From contig JAFZZT010000036.1 of the NCBI GenBank assembly GCA_017615595.1, forward strand, positions 1 to 39,034: a DNA stretch of 39,034 nt. The letters run 5' to 3'. Shown here in pieces: positions 8,804 to 18,300 of this stretch. The notes under the pieces are model-generated. The model made no database searches. It had not been told where the DNA came from and was given only the letters and a program-made list of their open reading frames with translations. Within the stretch, counting starts at the first letter, position 1. Every line of letters begins with the position of its first letter. Both the position numbers and the translations under genes were made by a program. Origin of the DNA: Bacteroidales bacterium. GTDB lineage: Bacteria > Bacteroidota > Bacteroidia > Bacteroidales > WCHB1-69.

Positions 8804-10963
8804 GCCATCCTCAAAGATAATGTCGAAGTTCATCTGCTTCTTGAGCAGATCGACTGCCACCACCTTCACCTTCACGGGGTCGCCGAAGCGCAACGCGCGG
8901 CCCTTGTGGAGACCTACCAGCGTGTAGTTATCCTCGTCGATATAGTAGAAGTCATCGTCAAAGGCCCGCATCGGGATCATGCCCTCGCAGTGCGACTCGG
9001 TGAGTTCGGCATAGACACCCCACTTGGAGATACCGGAGATCGTAGCCGGGAAGATCTGTCCCACTTTGTCCATCAGATATTCGGCCTGTTTGTACTTGAC
9101 GGAGTCGCGCTCCGCCTGGGTAGCCTGCTGCTCCATCTGCGAACAGTGTTTGCAATATTCGGTGTATTCCTCCTTGTCAACAGACTCTTGATTAGACAGA
9201 TAGCGATCCAGCAGGCGATGCACCATCAAGTCGGGATAGCGGCGGATGGGCGAGGTGAAGTGGGTATAGTGGGAGAAGGCCAGTCCGTAGTGGCCGATAT
9301 TGTCGGTGGAGTACTCCGCCCGCGCCATGATGCGAATGGAGAGCTTGCTCAGCATGTTGTAATCGGGCTTGCCCTTCTCGGATGCGAGCATGCTGTTGAG
9401 TGAAGCGTTGAGCGTCTTCACGGACGAGGTGCGCAGGTCGAAGCCCAGCTTCTTGACGAAGTTCTTGAAGGTGTTGAGTTTCTCGTCCAGTGGCTTGTCG
9501 TGCACACGATAGACGAACACGTTGGGTTTCGCTGTGTTGCCACGTTTCTTGCCGATCTTCTCGGCCACGCGGCGGTTGGCGAGCAGCATGAACTCCTCGA
9601 TGAGCCAGTTGGCCTCCTTCTGCACCTTGAGATAGACGCCGATGGGGTGCGCGTTCTCATCGAGTTTGAACTTCACCTCCTCGGTCTCGAAGTTGATGGC
9701 GTTATTGTCAAAGCGCTTCTTGCGGAGCACCTGGGCGATCTTATGGAGCTGGAGCATCTCCTCGGCGAGGTCGCCCTTGCCCGTCTCGATGATCTCCTGC
9801 GCCTCCTCATAGTTGAAGCGGCGGTCGGAGTTGATGACGGTGTGGCCAAACCACTCCTTATGGACCTTGGCATTCTCGTCGATGTCGAAGACAGCGCTGT
9901 AGCAGAGCTTGTCCTCATGCGGGCGTAGCGAGCAGAGGTTGTTGGACAGCGCCTCGGGCAGCATCGGGATGGTGCGGTCCACGAGATATACGGAGGTGCC
10001 GCGCTCGTAGGCCTCCGCGTCTATGGGGCTGCCAGGCTTCACATAGTGCGACACGTCGGCGATGTGGATGCCCACGCGGAAGAGGCCTTCGCCGAGGTCC
10101 TCGAAGGAGAGGGCGTCGTCAAAGTCCTTGGCGTCCTCAGGGTCGATGGTGAAGGTCGTCACGTTGCGGAAGTCGCGGCGTTTCTTGAGTTCTTCGGGTG
10201 TAATCTCGGTAGGGATGGCTTCGGCGGCCTCCTCCACCGCTTTCGGGAACTTGAGGGGGAAGTCGTTCTCGGCGAGGATGGAGAGCATCTCCACCTCGTT
10301 GCCGCCGGGCTTGCCGAGCACATGGATCACCTCGCCCAACGGACTGCGCGTGCCGGAGACCCAGTCAGTGATGACCACCACCACCTTGTCGCCGCTCTTG
10401 GCTTTCTTGAGCAGGCGACCGGGGATGATGACATCGCGGCGGAAGTAGGCGTTGTCGGGGATGAAGTAGGCCACCCCCTTGGAGATGTTGATGGTGCCCA
10501 CGAGCTGTCTCTTGCTGCGGCTCACCACCTCCACCACCTGTCCCTCCCGGCGCTTGCCCCGGCGGGTCGGGAAGACCAGCACCTTGACAATGTCGTTATG
10601 CAGGGCGGTGCCCAAGTTGCCATCGGCGATGAAGATGTCGTCGGAGAGCGACTCATCGGTCTTGTTGACGGGCTCGTCCTGCGGCACCACGAAGGCCATG
10701 CCGCTGCGTTTCATCTCGATGCGGCCCACCACATAGTTGCGGTGCGTGTCCTTGCCGCTGACCTGCTTGTAGTTGATGCGGTACTTGCCGCGCCCCGACT
10801 TAAGGAGCTGTTTGGCGGCCACCAGGCGCTCGATCTGCTGCTTCACCTGCTCCCTACCCTTCTTGTCGAAGATGCCCACCTTGGCGGCGATCTGTTTATA
10901 GTTCAGTTTCTCGGTCTTGCCCGTGGAGAGGGCCTCTATGATTTTCTTTCCAAGTTCTTCCAT
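8798..10963 (-). CDS. rnr: ribonuclease R (RNase II/R family 3'-5' exoribonuclease)
   Basis: A 721-aa protein with the full RNase R layout: an N-terminal helical region (1-60), OB/cold-shock domains (about 65-230), the RNB catalytic domain (about 265-590) and a C-terminal S1 domain (about 632-715). The metal-binding aspartates are in TIDPEDAKDFDDAL (D274, D280, D282, D283). The family signature FTSPIRRYPDLMVHR is at 569-583. It degrades RNA processively from the 3' end, including structured RNA, in the cytoplasm; in bacteria it takes part in mRNA and rRNA quality control and cold response. The ATG at 10963 follows a promoter box by about 25 bases. All recognised active-site residues are present, so it should be functional. 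It is probably monocistronic. Confidence 0.96.
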   Translation of the reverse strand: MEELGKKIIEALSTGKTEKLNYKQIAAKVGIFDKKGREQVKQQIERLVAAKQLLKSGRGKYRINYKQVSGKDTHRNYVVGRIEMKRSGMAFVVPQDEPVNKTDESLSDDIFIADGNLGTALHNDIVKVLVFPTRRGKRREGQVVEVVSRSKRQLVGTINISKGVAYFIPDNAYFRRDVIIPGRLLKKAKSGDKVVVVITDWVSGTRSPLGEVIHVLGKPGGNEVEMLSILAENDFPLKFPKAVEEAAEAIPTEITPEELKKRRDFRNVTTFTIDPEDAKDFDDALSFEDLGEGLFRVGIHIADVSHYVKPGSPIDAEAYERGTSVYLVDRTIPMLPEALSNNLCSLRPHEDKLCYSAVFDIDENAKVHKEWFGHTVINSDRRFNYEEAQEIIETGKGDLAEEMLQLHKIAQVLRKKRFDNNAINFETEEVKFKLDENAHPIGVYLKVQKEANWLIEEFMLLANRRVAEKIGKKRGNTAKPNVFVYRVHDKPLDEKLNTFKNFVKKLGFDLRTSSVKTLNASLNSMLASEKGKPDYNMLSKLSIRIMARAEYSTDNIGHYGLAFSHYTHFTSPIRRYPDLMVHRLLDRYLSNQESVDKEEYTEYCKHCSQMEQQATQAERDSVKYKQAEYLMDKVGQIFPATISGISKWGVYAELTESHCEGMIPMRAFDDDFYYIDEDNYTLVGLHKGRALRFGDPVKVKVVAVDLLKKQMNFDIIFEDGK

Positions 10964-10987
10964 AGTATTAAGGATAATTCAAGGCTG

Positions 10988-10995
10988 CAAAACTA
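10988..10995 (-). promoter_or_regulatory. -7 promoter box for rnr
   Basis: On the minus strand this reads TAGTTTTG, fitting TAnnTTTG, 25 bases before the rnr ATG. The spacer between apbE and rnr is 86 bases, so rnr has room for its own promoter. Confidence 0.55.
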
Positions 10996-11049
10996 CATAA
11001 TTTTTGAAAAAGGATGGTGAACGGCGTTAGCCGTGAATGAATCTGTTTG

Positions 11050-12039
11050 TTATTCCCCAAAAAACTTAGTGCTAACCGTCTTGTACTCACCCTTATCATC
11101 GTAGATGAAGTAGGCATCCAGTTCGGGGTGGCGGGACAGCAGTTCTATGGAGCGGTCCACGCCCAGCACCATGAAGGCGGTGGCGTAGGCATCGGCCGTC
11201 ATGCAGTCGGGAGCCAGCACCGTGACGCTGAGCAGGTTCGTCTCCTCGGGCGTGCCCTTGCGGGGATCCAGAATATGGGTATAGCGCTTGCCCTCCTTCT
11301 CGAAGTAGTTGCGGTAGTTGCCGGAGGTGGCCACGGCGCGTTTGCCAGGCTCGAAGCGGACGCTGCTCTCCACGGCGCCATCCTTGGTCGCGGTGGGCAC
11401 CTGGATGCCGACCACCCAAGATTTGCCGTCCGGCTTGCCATCTTTGGTGCCATGGCTTACCACCTCGCCGCCAATCTCCACGATAAAGTTCTCATAGCCT
11501 TGCTGGTGCAGAAACTGCGCCATCTGATCCACGGCGTACCCTTTGGCGATGGCGTTGAAGTTGAGCTGCGTGCGGGGATCCACCCGGACGAGCACACTGT
11601 CGTGTAGCGCCACCAGCTTATAGTTGACGAACTGCCGTACAGAGTCGAGCTGTTCCGGGGCGACCTGTCGGGGTTCCTTGTTGCGCCCGAAGCCCCAGAG
11701 CTCCACCAGCGGTTGCACGGTGAAGTCGAAGGCCCCGCCGGTGTGACGAGCCACCTCGGTGGCGCAGCGCAGGACATGCTCAAAGTCCGCATTGACGATG
11801 TTCTCGGAGCCTATGTTGAGGCGGGAGATCAGCGAGGCAGTGTCGAAGATGGAAAAGGTGCTGTTGAGGTCTGCCAGGAGGGAGTCCACACGGGCAGGCA
11901 GGTTTTGATCCTCATCGCCCAGATAGGTGATATGGTACATCGTGCCGAAGCAGGTGCCGGCAATCTGTTGTCGTTTGTCTTGATGGCAACTGACCAGCAA
12001 AAGGGTGAAGGACAAGAGGAGAATGAGGGGTGAACGCAT
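11050..12039 (-). CDS. apbE: FAD:protein FMN transferase, ApbE lipoprotein
   Basis: A 329-aa protein with a lipoprotein signal peptide (LLLVSC, lipid-modified Cys18). It transfers FMN from FAD to a Thr/Ser of target proteins such as NqrB/NqrC, RnfG/RnfD and other periplasmic flavoproteins, and should be anchored outside the cytoplasmic membrane. Family motifs are visible: GGAFDFTVQPLVELWGFG, NFNAIAKGYAVD, VEIGGEV, the RYTHILDPRKGTP segment and the metal-binding TADAYATAFMVLG. No target flavoprotein gene lies beside it; it is flanked by rnr and the AT-rich cassette. Its length is normal for the family. A promoter box is seen about 96 bases upstream. Confidence 0.95.
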   Translation of the reverse strand: MRSPLILLLSFTLLLVSCHQDKRQQIAGTCFGTMYHITYLGDEDQNLPARVDSLLADLNSTFSIFDTASLISRLNIGSENIVNADFEHVLRCATEVARHTGGAFDFTVQPLVELWGFGRNKEPRQVAPEQLDSVRQFVNYKLVALHDSVLVRVDPRTQLNFNAIAKGYAVDQMAQFLHQQGYENFIVEIGGEVVSHGTKDGKPDGKSWVVGIQVPTATKDGAVESSVRFEPGKRAVATSGNYRNYFEKEGKRYTHILDPRKGTPEETNLLSVTVLAPDCMTADAYATAFMVLGVDRSIELLSRHPELDAYFIYDDKGEYKTVSTKFFGE

Positions 12040-12045
12040 GGGAAT

Positions 12046-12108
12046 TTCGACTTTGAACTTTGAACTTTGACTTTAGCCGTTGGCTGTTGGCCTTTGGCTG
12101 TTGGCTTA
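12046..12108. repeat. low-complexity intergenic tandem words (GAACTTT and GTTGGC series)
   Basis: The apbE upstream spacer consists of GACTTT/GAACTTT words repeated in a row, followed by GCCGTTGGCTGTTGGCC and TTTGGCTGTTGGC. The second part resembles the TTGGCTA repeat at 100-121. It lies between the apbE start and its probable promoter, so it would be in the apbE 5' leader. Confidence 0.7.
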
Positions 12109-12134
12109 TAACTTTGATTCGATTAATGAGGGGG

Positions 12135-12142
12135 CAAATGTA
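12135..12142 (-). promoter_or_regulatory. candidate -7 promoter box for apbE
   Basis: The minus-strand reading TACATTTG fits TAnnTTTG, about 96 bases before the apbE ATG. This would give apbE a leader made of the repeat at 12046-12108. Confidence 0.4.
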
Positions 12143-12158
12143 CACAATATTTGGAATG

Positions 12159-12494
12159 CTAATCCCACGGAGTTGCAAAACAAGCATAATAAAAACTATA
12201 ACAGGCAATCAACACGACTGCCACAAAAAACAGATACTCCCACCATCGGTTTTGTTTTCGATATGCAGTGAGGCAGTGCATTCCAAAGCCCACATGCATG
12301 GGCAGTTGTATCAAAAAAAGCACGTTATCTACCAAAATTGTAATAGACAACAATTCTGCCCGCCAAGAACCTGTTTGCTGAAATTGTCCCATGCATTGCT
12401 GTTCCCATCCAAAATATTCCAAGGCATAAAAAAACATAGCAACAATTACCAATATAATGGCATTGACATAATAAATGGTTTTATCTTTTTTCAT
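12159..12494 (-). CDS. small three-helix membrane protein, cassette gene 4 (unknown family)
   Basis: A 111-aa protein with three hydrophobic stretches at about 6-27, 48-70 and 88-107, and a short polar loop YRKQNRWWEYL at 78-88 before the last helix. The C-terminus is CFATPWD. The ATG at 12494 lies 6 bases after the stop of the previous cassette gene, so the genes are co-transcribed. It is a divergent paralogue of that neighbour: both carry C74, Y78, R79, Q81, W84, E86, Y87 and L88 at identical positions. The first helix and the C-terminal end are also echoed in the decayed copy at 14092-14280. Codons are AT-rich compared with apbE and tsaD. I do not recognise the family. A role as a membrane sensor or immunity-type protein is only a guess. 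Confidence 0.7.
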   Translation of the reverse strand: MKKDKTIYYVNAIILVIVAMFFYALEYFGWEQQCMGQFQQTGSWRAELLSITILVDNVLFLIQLPMHVGFGMHCLTAYRKQNRWWEYLFFVAVVLIACYSFYYACFATPWD

Positions 12495-12500
12495 GGCATC

Positions 12501-12827
12501 TTAAACAAAAAGCATTATAATAAATGGCATTGCTATGGTGAGCACTAAAAAGAGAACCTGTGCTAAATACTCTTTCCATATTTGTTGTTGACGATAGCGC
12601 AATCCGCAAAATGAAACCAATGCGATAGACAAAAGGAACAAGGGTATCAAACTAAAAATCTCGAATGTCAACACTTGCTCAGAATAGGATTCAAAAAAGC
12701 GATTGAAACAAGATATCAAGCCTGCTTGTACCATCTGATCAAAAATTAAAAAAAGTTGGGCAAGGAAATAGAGGGCTAAAACAACCCATACTGTGTTTTT
12801 CACAACGCGGCAATCGTTTCTCATCAT
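12501..12827 (-). CDS. small three-helix membrane protein, cassette gene 3 (unknown family)
   Basis: A 108-aa protein with helices at about 12-30, 56-76 and 88-107, and the loop YRQQQIWKEYL at 78-88. The ATG at 12827 shares its A with the TGA stop of the upstream gene (TGATG), which indicates translational coupling; a TTG one codon upstream is a less likely start. It is paralogous to the following 111-aa protein by shared layout and the position-exact motif described there, but overall identity is low, so the duplication is old. AT-rich like the rest of the cassette. Function unknown. Confidence 0.7.
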   Translation of the reverse strand: MMRNDCRVVKNTVWVVLALYFLAQLFLIFDQMVQAGLISCFNRFFESYSEQVLTFEIFSLIPLFLLSIALVSFCGLRYRQQQIWKEYLAQVLFLVLTIAMPFIIMLFV

Positions 12828-13273
12828 CAAATGTCTTTTGCTAAATCAAACAGTGCCTGCCAAGACTCATCTAATTTATCTAAAGACATCCACCCATATT
12901 CATATTTTTCATTGTTATTCTTTTTATACTTCGCGTAGAGATTAGCAGGCCATTGATTGAAAAATCTAAAGCTGACTTGTCCAGATTTGTCCACTTTAAC
13001 ATCTGGATGATATGGTGTTCCTCCTGGTACCTTATAGACTTTATCCTTATAAAGGCAGGTGGCCAAACCATCCACGTTAAGGTTTTTGCGACTGCGAGGT
13101 GCAATTTTATTCTTTTCATCATACGAACCATCTTCAGGTTTGTAATACACCACAGAATCACTATCGTTTGTCACACTGCCCCGAAGCAAATACGTTTCCT
13201 CCACTTCCGTCACCTCGCTCATATCAGCAACGGCATCCCACTCGTTGCGCCAGAAATCCATCATGTTGTTCAT
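12827..13273 (-). CDS. 148-aa protein of unknown family, cassette gene 2
   Basis: The open frame extends up to 13372, but a promoter box (TATCTTTG on the minus strand, 13330-13337) lies inside that extension. The ATG at 13273 is therefore the better start, with about 50 bases of A-rich leader. If the gene is instead translated from the polycistronic message, the ATG at 13354, which overlaps the upstream stop by 8 bases, is the alternative (175 aa). The shorter product has no signal peptide or membrane helix. It is hydrophilic, with a Lys/Asn/Tyr-rich second half (VYKVPGGTPYHPDVKVD; YAKYKKNNNEKYEYGWM). No known domain is recognised. Its stop is coupled to the next gene by TGATG. It is probably cytoplasmic. 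Function unknown. Confidence 0.65.
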   Translation of the reverse strand: MNNMMDFWRNEWDAVADMSEVTEVEETYLLRGSVTNDSDSVVYYKPEDGSYDEKNKIAPRSRKNLNVDGLATCLYKDKVYKVPGGTPYHPDVKVDKSGQVSFRFFNQWPANLYAKYKKNNNEKYEYGWMSLDKLDESWQALFDLAKDI

Positions 13274-13329
13274 ATTCACATTTGTATTAAAATCCTCTTT
13301 GTTGTTTCCCTTTCTATTAATTGCAACGG

Positions 13330-13337
13330 CAAAGATA
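13330..13337 (-). promoter_or_regulatory. candidate internal promoter of the cassette
   Basis: The minus-strand reading TATCTTTG is an exact TAnnTTTG box just after the stop of the 207-aa gene. It would let genes 2-4 be transcribed independently of gene 1. Confidence 0.5.
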
Positions 13338-13346
13338 GTAAAAAAG

Positions 13347-13970
13347 CTATTCATCCATGACGTTGAAGACATCCAATATGGAAGCCTTTCTTACAGTTTT
13401 ATTAATATCTAACCTCTCCTTTTTAAGGACTTCGCTCAAAGATTCGCCAGTCAACACTTTTTCAGGATATGACAGGCTCTCTGAGACAACCTCGCCAGTA
13501 GGGGCATATATTCCTATAAATTCAGGACAATTGACACCTGCACAATAATTGGCACCATATACCATAAAGAAGAATGATTGTTTGTTTTCAACAATTCCAA
13601 TATCAAAAACGGGAAGATTTTGCAAGACAATAGCCTTCCCGTCACATGTTTTATGTAAAGAAGTGGATATTTTGATCTCTTTTTGGGAAACAATGTTGCC
13701 TTTTTGATAAAAAATCAGAACTTGTTTTATTACATAGGGTCGTAAAAAACCATACGGAACATCTTGGTTGTAGTAGGTCCATTTTTCTGCCAAATCATGA
13801 TCGTACAAAAAAGTTCTGAGTTCGATTTCAAAGCTCTTATAAGATAGAGAGATGGTCGTATCTCTATAAAACTGACTGGCTTGAGCTTGAGCTTGAGCAT
13901 TATTGGCCATCATCCCTAAAAAGAGAAGGGCTACAACATATATTTTTATAGATGGTTTGAATAAAATCAT
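13347..13970 (-). CDS. secreted 207-aa protein of unknown family, cassette gene 1
   Basis: A Sec signal peptide (about residues 1-28: basic start, hydrophobic core YVVALLFLGMMA, then AQAQAQA) is followed by a soluble domain with three cysteines, including NYCAGVNCPEF near residue 150. The frame is open to 14039, but the TTG there is inside a promoter box, so the ATG at 13970, which begins the signal peptide, is preferred. No T9SS C-terminal domain or lipobox is seen, so the protein is probably periplasmic. Its last residues (ILDVFNVMDE) recur as ILDVFNVMT in the decayed copy next to tsaD. AT-rich. I do not recognise the family. Confidence 0.7.
   Translation of the reverse strand: MILFKPSIKIYVVALLFLGMMANNAQAQAQASQFYRDTTISLSYKSFEIELRTFLYDHDLAEKWTYYNQDVPYGFLRPYVIKQVLIFYQKGNIVSQKEIKISTSLHKTCDGKAIVLQNLPVFDIGIVENKQSFFFMVYGANYCAGVNCPEFIGIYAPTGEVVSESLSYPEKVLTGESLSEVLKKERLDINKTVRKASILDVFNVMDE
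13357..13379. repeat. cassette-end direct repeat, copy A
   Basis: This 23-base segment, in the last codons of the secreted-protein gene, matches 14281-14303 in 21 of 23 positions and in the same orientation. It marks one boundary of the duplicated material. Confidence 0.7.
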
Positions 13971-14036
13971 ACCTAACGTTTTAAAAATCCTACAGGCACT
14001 GCCAAAGGAGAGCTCTCTGTTAATTCTTTTGCTCTG

Positions 14037-14044
14037 CAAAGATA
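14037..14044 (-). promoter_or_regulatory. -7 promoter box for the AT-rich cassette
   Basis: The minus-strand reading TATCTTTG lies 66 bases before the ATG at 13970. Its position excludes the in-frame TTG at 14039 as a start. Confidence 0.6.
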
Positions 14045-14091
14045 ATAAAATTAATCAAAGTTTTATTGTGCAAAATGCCTATGAATCAAAG

Positions 14092-14302
14092 CTAATCCCA
14101 CGGCGTCACAAACCATACATAGTACAACACATTGAAGGCCCATCCCAACACTGCTACAAAAACAAACGCACTGTCGGATCTTTGTTGAAGCATAACTGAA
14201 GTACGAATGTATTCAAATATGAAACTGCACGTTGAACTAACGATCAACAATAATCCAACAAGATAGTATATGATTTTGTCATGACGTTAAAAACATCCAA
14301 TA

Positions 14303-14303
<1 letters not shown>
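14092..14303 (-). pseudogene. decayed partial duplicate of the cassette (end of gene 1 joined to a shortened membrane gene)
   Basis: Reading the minus strand from the tsaD stop, ILDVFNVM matches the last codons of the secreted-protein gene. Immediately afterwards, in a shifted frame, 62 codons (14280 to 14092) read DKIIYYLVGLLLIV ... LYYVWFVTPWD. These match the first helix (DKTIYYV) and the end (FYYACFATPWD) of the 111-aa membrane protein but lack its middle part, including the YR-Q-W-EYL loop. The membrane frame has no ATG at its beginning: the only nearby ATG (14283) leads to a 12-codon dead end. At DNA level GCTAATCCCACGG is shared at 12158-12170 and 14091-14103. It is either a pseudogene or a two-helix protein using a rare start; I prefer pseudogene. 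Confidence 0.65.
14281..14303. repeat. cassette-end direct repeat, copy B, touching the tsaD stop
   Basis: The second copy of the 23-base segment (two G/A differences). Its last base is the final base of the tsaD stop codon, so the duplicated material is joined exactly to the end of tsaD. Confidence 0.7.
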
Positions 14304-15319
<1,016 letters not shown>

Positions 15320-15331
15320 AGACCTGATATT

Positions 15332-18300
15332 GTGAGCGGCAAAAGTAGAAAAAAAATTTGGAAGATACTCCTTTGGGTATTTCTGGGGTTGATAGCCCTG
15401 GACCTGCTCATTGTGGGCCTCTGCTTTGTGCCTGCCGTTCAGACCTTCGCCGTCAGCAAGGTGACGCAGAAAATCAGCGAGAAGTGGGGCACCGAGATCT
15501 CCATCGACCGCATCCACATCACCCCATCGCTGAAGATTGCCGCCGACGGGGTGCGCATCGCCGACCATCATCACAACGACATGATCTATGTCGGCAAGGT
15601 CAAAGGCCGCCTTCTCTCGGTCAAGACCAAACCCATACAGCTGAAGTTCGGCACCGTGGAGCTCTCCAAAGCCAACATCGTGTTGCGAACCTACAAAGGC
15701 GAAGAGACCATCAACATCGCACAATGGGCCAAGAAGTTTCACAAAGAGAAAAAGAAAGCGCCTTTTGAGTTGGAGGGATCTCATGTCCTCCTCAGCGACT
15801 CCCGTTTTGTGCTCATCAACGACAACAAACGGGTCGTCTATGACACCAAGGGCAATCCCGACATCGACTATTACTACTTGGAATTCAAGGACATCTTGTG
15901 GGATATGAAGCCCTTCAAGCTTGTGGGCGCCAATGTCTCCGCCGATTTCCAAGAGTTTGCTTTCTCTCAATATGGCGGTTTCAAGATGAACAGCGGCAGC
16001 GGCCAGTTCAACATCTGCGACACCTCGCTCTCCTTCAAGAACTTCAAGGCCGTCACCGACCGCAGCAACCTGGACTTGGACCTGAAGTTCTCCTATCCGA
16101 GATGGAAGACCTACGGCGAGTTTCTAGACTCCGTCCTGATCACGGCCAACATCCGTCCCACCGTCTTGGCGATGGGAGACGTGGCCTGTTGGGCGCCGGC
16201 CATCAAGGGCATGGAGGATGTCTTCACCATCCAGTCGGACCGCGTGCAGGGCTATGTCAACGACTTCAACCTCATCAACCTGAAAGCGCGCTGGGGCATG
16301 TTCACGCAGCTGGCGGGCGACTTCTCTTTCAAGGACATCACCGACTTCTGGAATGCGCGCATCAACGCGCAGATCGACTCTGCTTCCTGCAACGTGGCCG
16401 AGCTGACCGCCTTCACCCTGCCCAGGGGCAAGACCATCGACCTGCCCAAAACCGTCCAGAAGGTAGGCAACGTGAACCTGACGGGCTCCTTTGTAGGCAC
16501 CCCGAACATCTTCACCACCAACCTCAACGCCAACACCTCCATCGGTGGCCTCCAGGCGCAGCTGAGCACCCTGCCCGACAATGGCAAGATGCAGCTGAAG
16601 GGCAACGTCAAGACTGACGGCCTCAACCTGGCCAAGCTCACGGGCAAGGGAAAACTTGTCGGGACCACCCATGCAGACCTCACCGTGGACGGCTCCATGG
16701 ACGGCACCACCTGGTCCACCGCCGACTTCAGCACTCTGGATGCGCACATCAACGGCGACATTTCCGACATCCGCTTCATGGGATACAACATCCGCCACAG
16801 CAAGGTGGAAGCCGACTATCAAGACCGGCTCTACAACGTAGAACTCACCACCCACGACCCCAACCTCAGAGGGAACCTGGTGGCGCAGTTAGACCTTACG
16901 GAAGAGCTGCCTTCACTGCAAGGCAACATCGCCTTGTCGAAACTCAACGCCGGGGCCATCGCTGCTGCCATGCCCGCCGTGGATTCCGCCACCGCCAAAG
17001 GGTTTCAGAAGGTGATCCTCACCTTGCAGGAGAACCCCAACTTCGAACTGGGCTTTGACAACTTCGCCGTCATGATGCGCGGCCACAACCTCAACGATGT
17101 CAACGGCTTCATAGCCTTCGACAACATTAAGGTCAAGACCGCCACCGACAGCGTGCAGGGCGAGCGGCTGCGTTTCACTGCCATCAACGTGGACAAGATG
17201 CACAAGTACATCCTCTCCTCCGGCATTGCCAACGCTTCTCTGGAGACCAACTACGAGATGAAGACCCTCAAGGACTCCCTCATCGGCATGCTGCAGCATG
17301 TCGTGCCCGGCATCATCCAAGCAAGCCCTTCCTCTTCAAATCTCGCCAGCACCACGGAGCCTGTGCAAAACGGCTACATGAAGTTCCACCTGAACACATA
17401 CCGCACCTACTCCATCACCAAGTTCCTGCTCCCCGATCTGTTCATCGCACCCAATTCGGTAGTCGATATCGACGTCAATGCGAATGAATCCCGGAGTGCC
17501 ATCTCCGCCTCTTCTCCCTTCTTCGCCTTGCGCAACAAGGTGATGGTGCACAATGTATCCCTCACTGGCTACGACAGTCCGGACAAGACCCTGGCCGTGA
17601 ATCTCAGTGGCGACTCCGCCATTGTATTCGTCAAACAGTCAAGACTCACTTTCGACCACATCACAGCCAGTGCCGACGCCATCCACGACACCGTCAAGTA
17701 CGACATTGAATGGCACAACCCCTTCAACTCTCCCGGCAACAAAAGCAATCTCTCGGGACTGGCCTCGCTGAAGAATCCTGACGACATTGTGCTCAAGTTG
17801 CGAAATTCCACCATCTTCCTCAACGATTTGGATTGGAAGTTCAACAACGACAATGAGATTCACATCCTAAAAGACAAACTGCTCATCAAGGACTTAACCT
17901 TCTCCAACAGGGGCAGTAGCATTGAAGTGGACGGCACATACGCCAAGAACTCGCGCGAGCTGCTCACGCTCTCCCTCTCCGAAGTGGACATGGAGCTCCT
18001 CAACCCGCTCTTGCCCAACATGCTGATTGACGGTGACGTGTCCGCCAAGGTCAACATCGGCAACCGCAAAGGCAAGGTCATCGTTTTTGGAAAAGCCTTT
18101 GCCGGGGATTTCACCTTCAACGAAGAGCCCATCGGGAACGTGTATGTTTCAGCCTTGCTGGACACACTGGGCAAGATTGGATTCACCGGCGGCATCTTCA
18201 GCGACAGCTTGCTCTTGCCCTCCCGCAAGATGTTGGATCAGAGCTACCGCAGCTTTACGACAGAAAAAAACATTCTGGCCCGTCTGGATGGGGACTTCAA

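Noticed and set aside
10046-11020. 324-codon plus-strand frame opposite rnr
   Set aside because: GC-rich antisense shadow of a clear RNase R gene; the composition is a reflection of rnr codons.
15320-15970. 217-codon N-terminal extension of tsaD
   Set aside because: Entirely antisense to tamB and unlike any TsaD; ATG 15319 gives the normal length with the conserved start of the fold.
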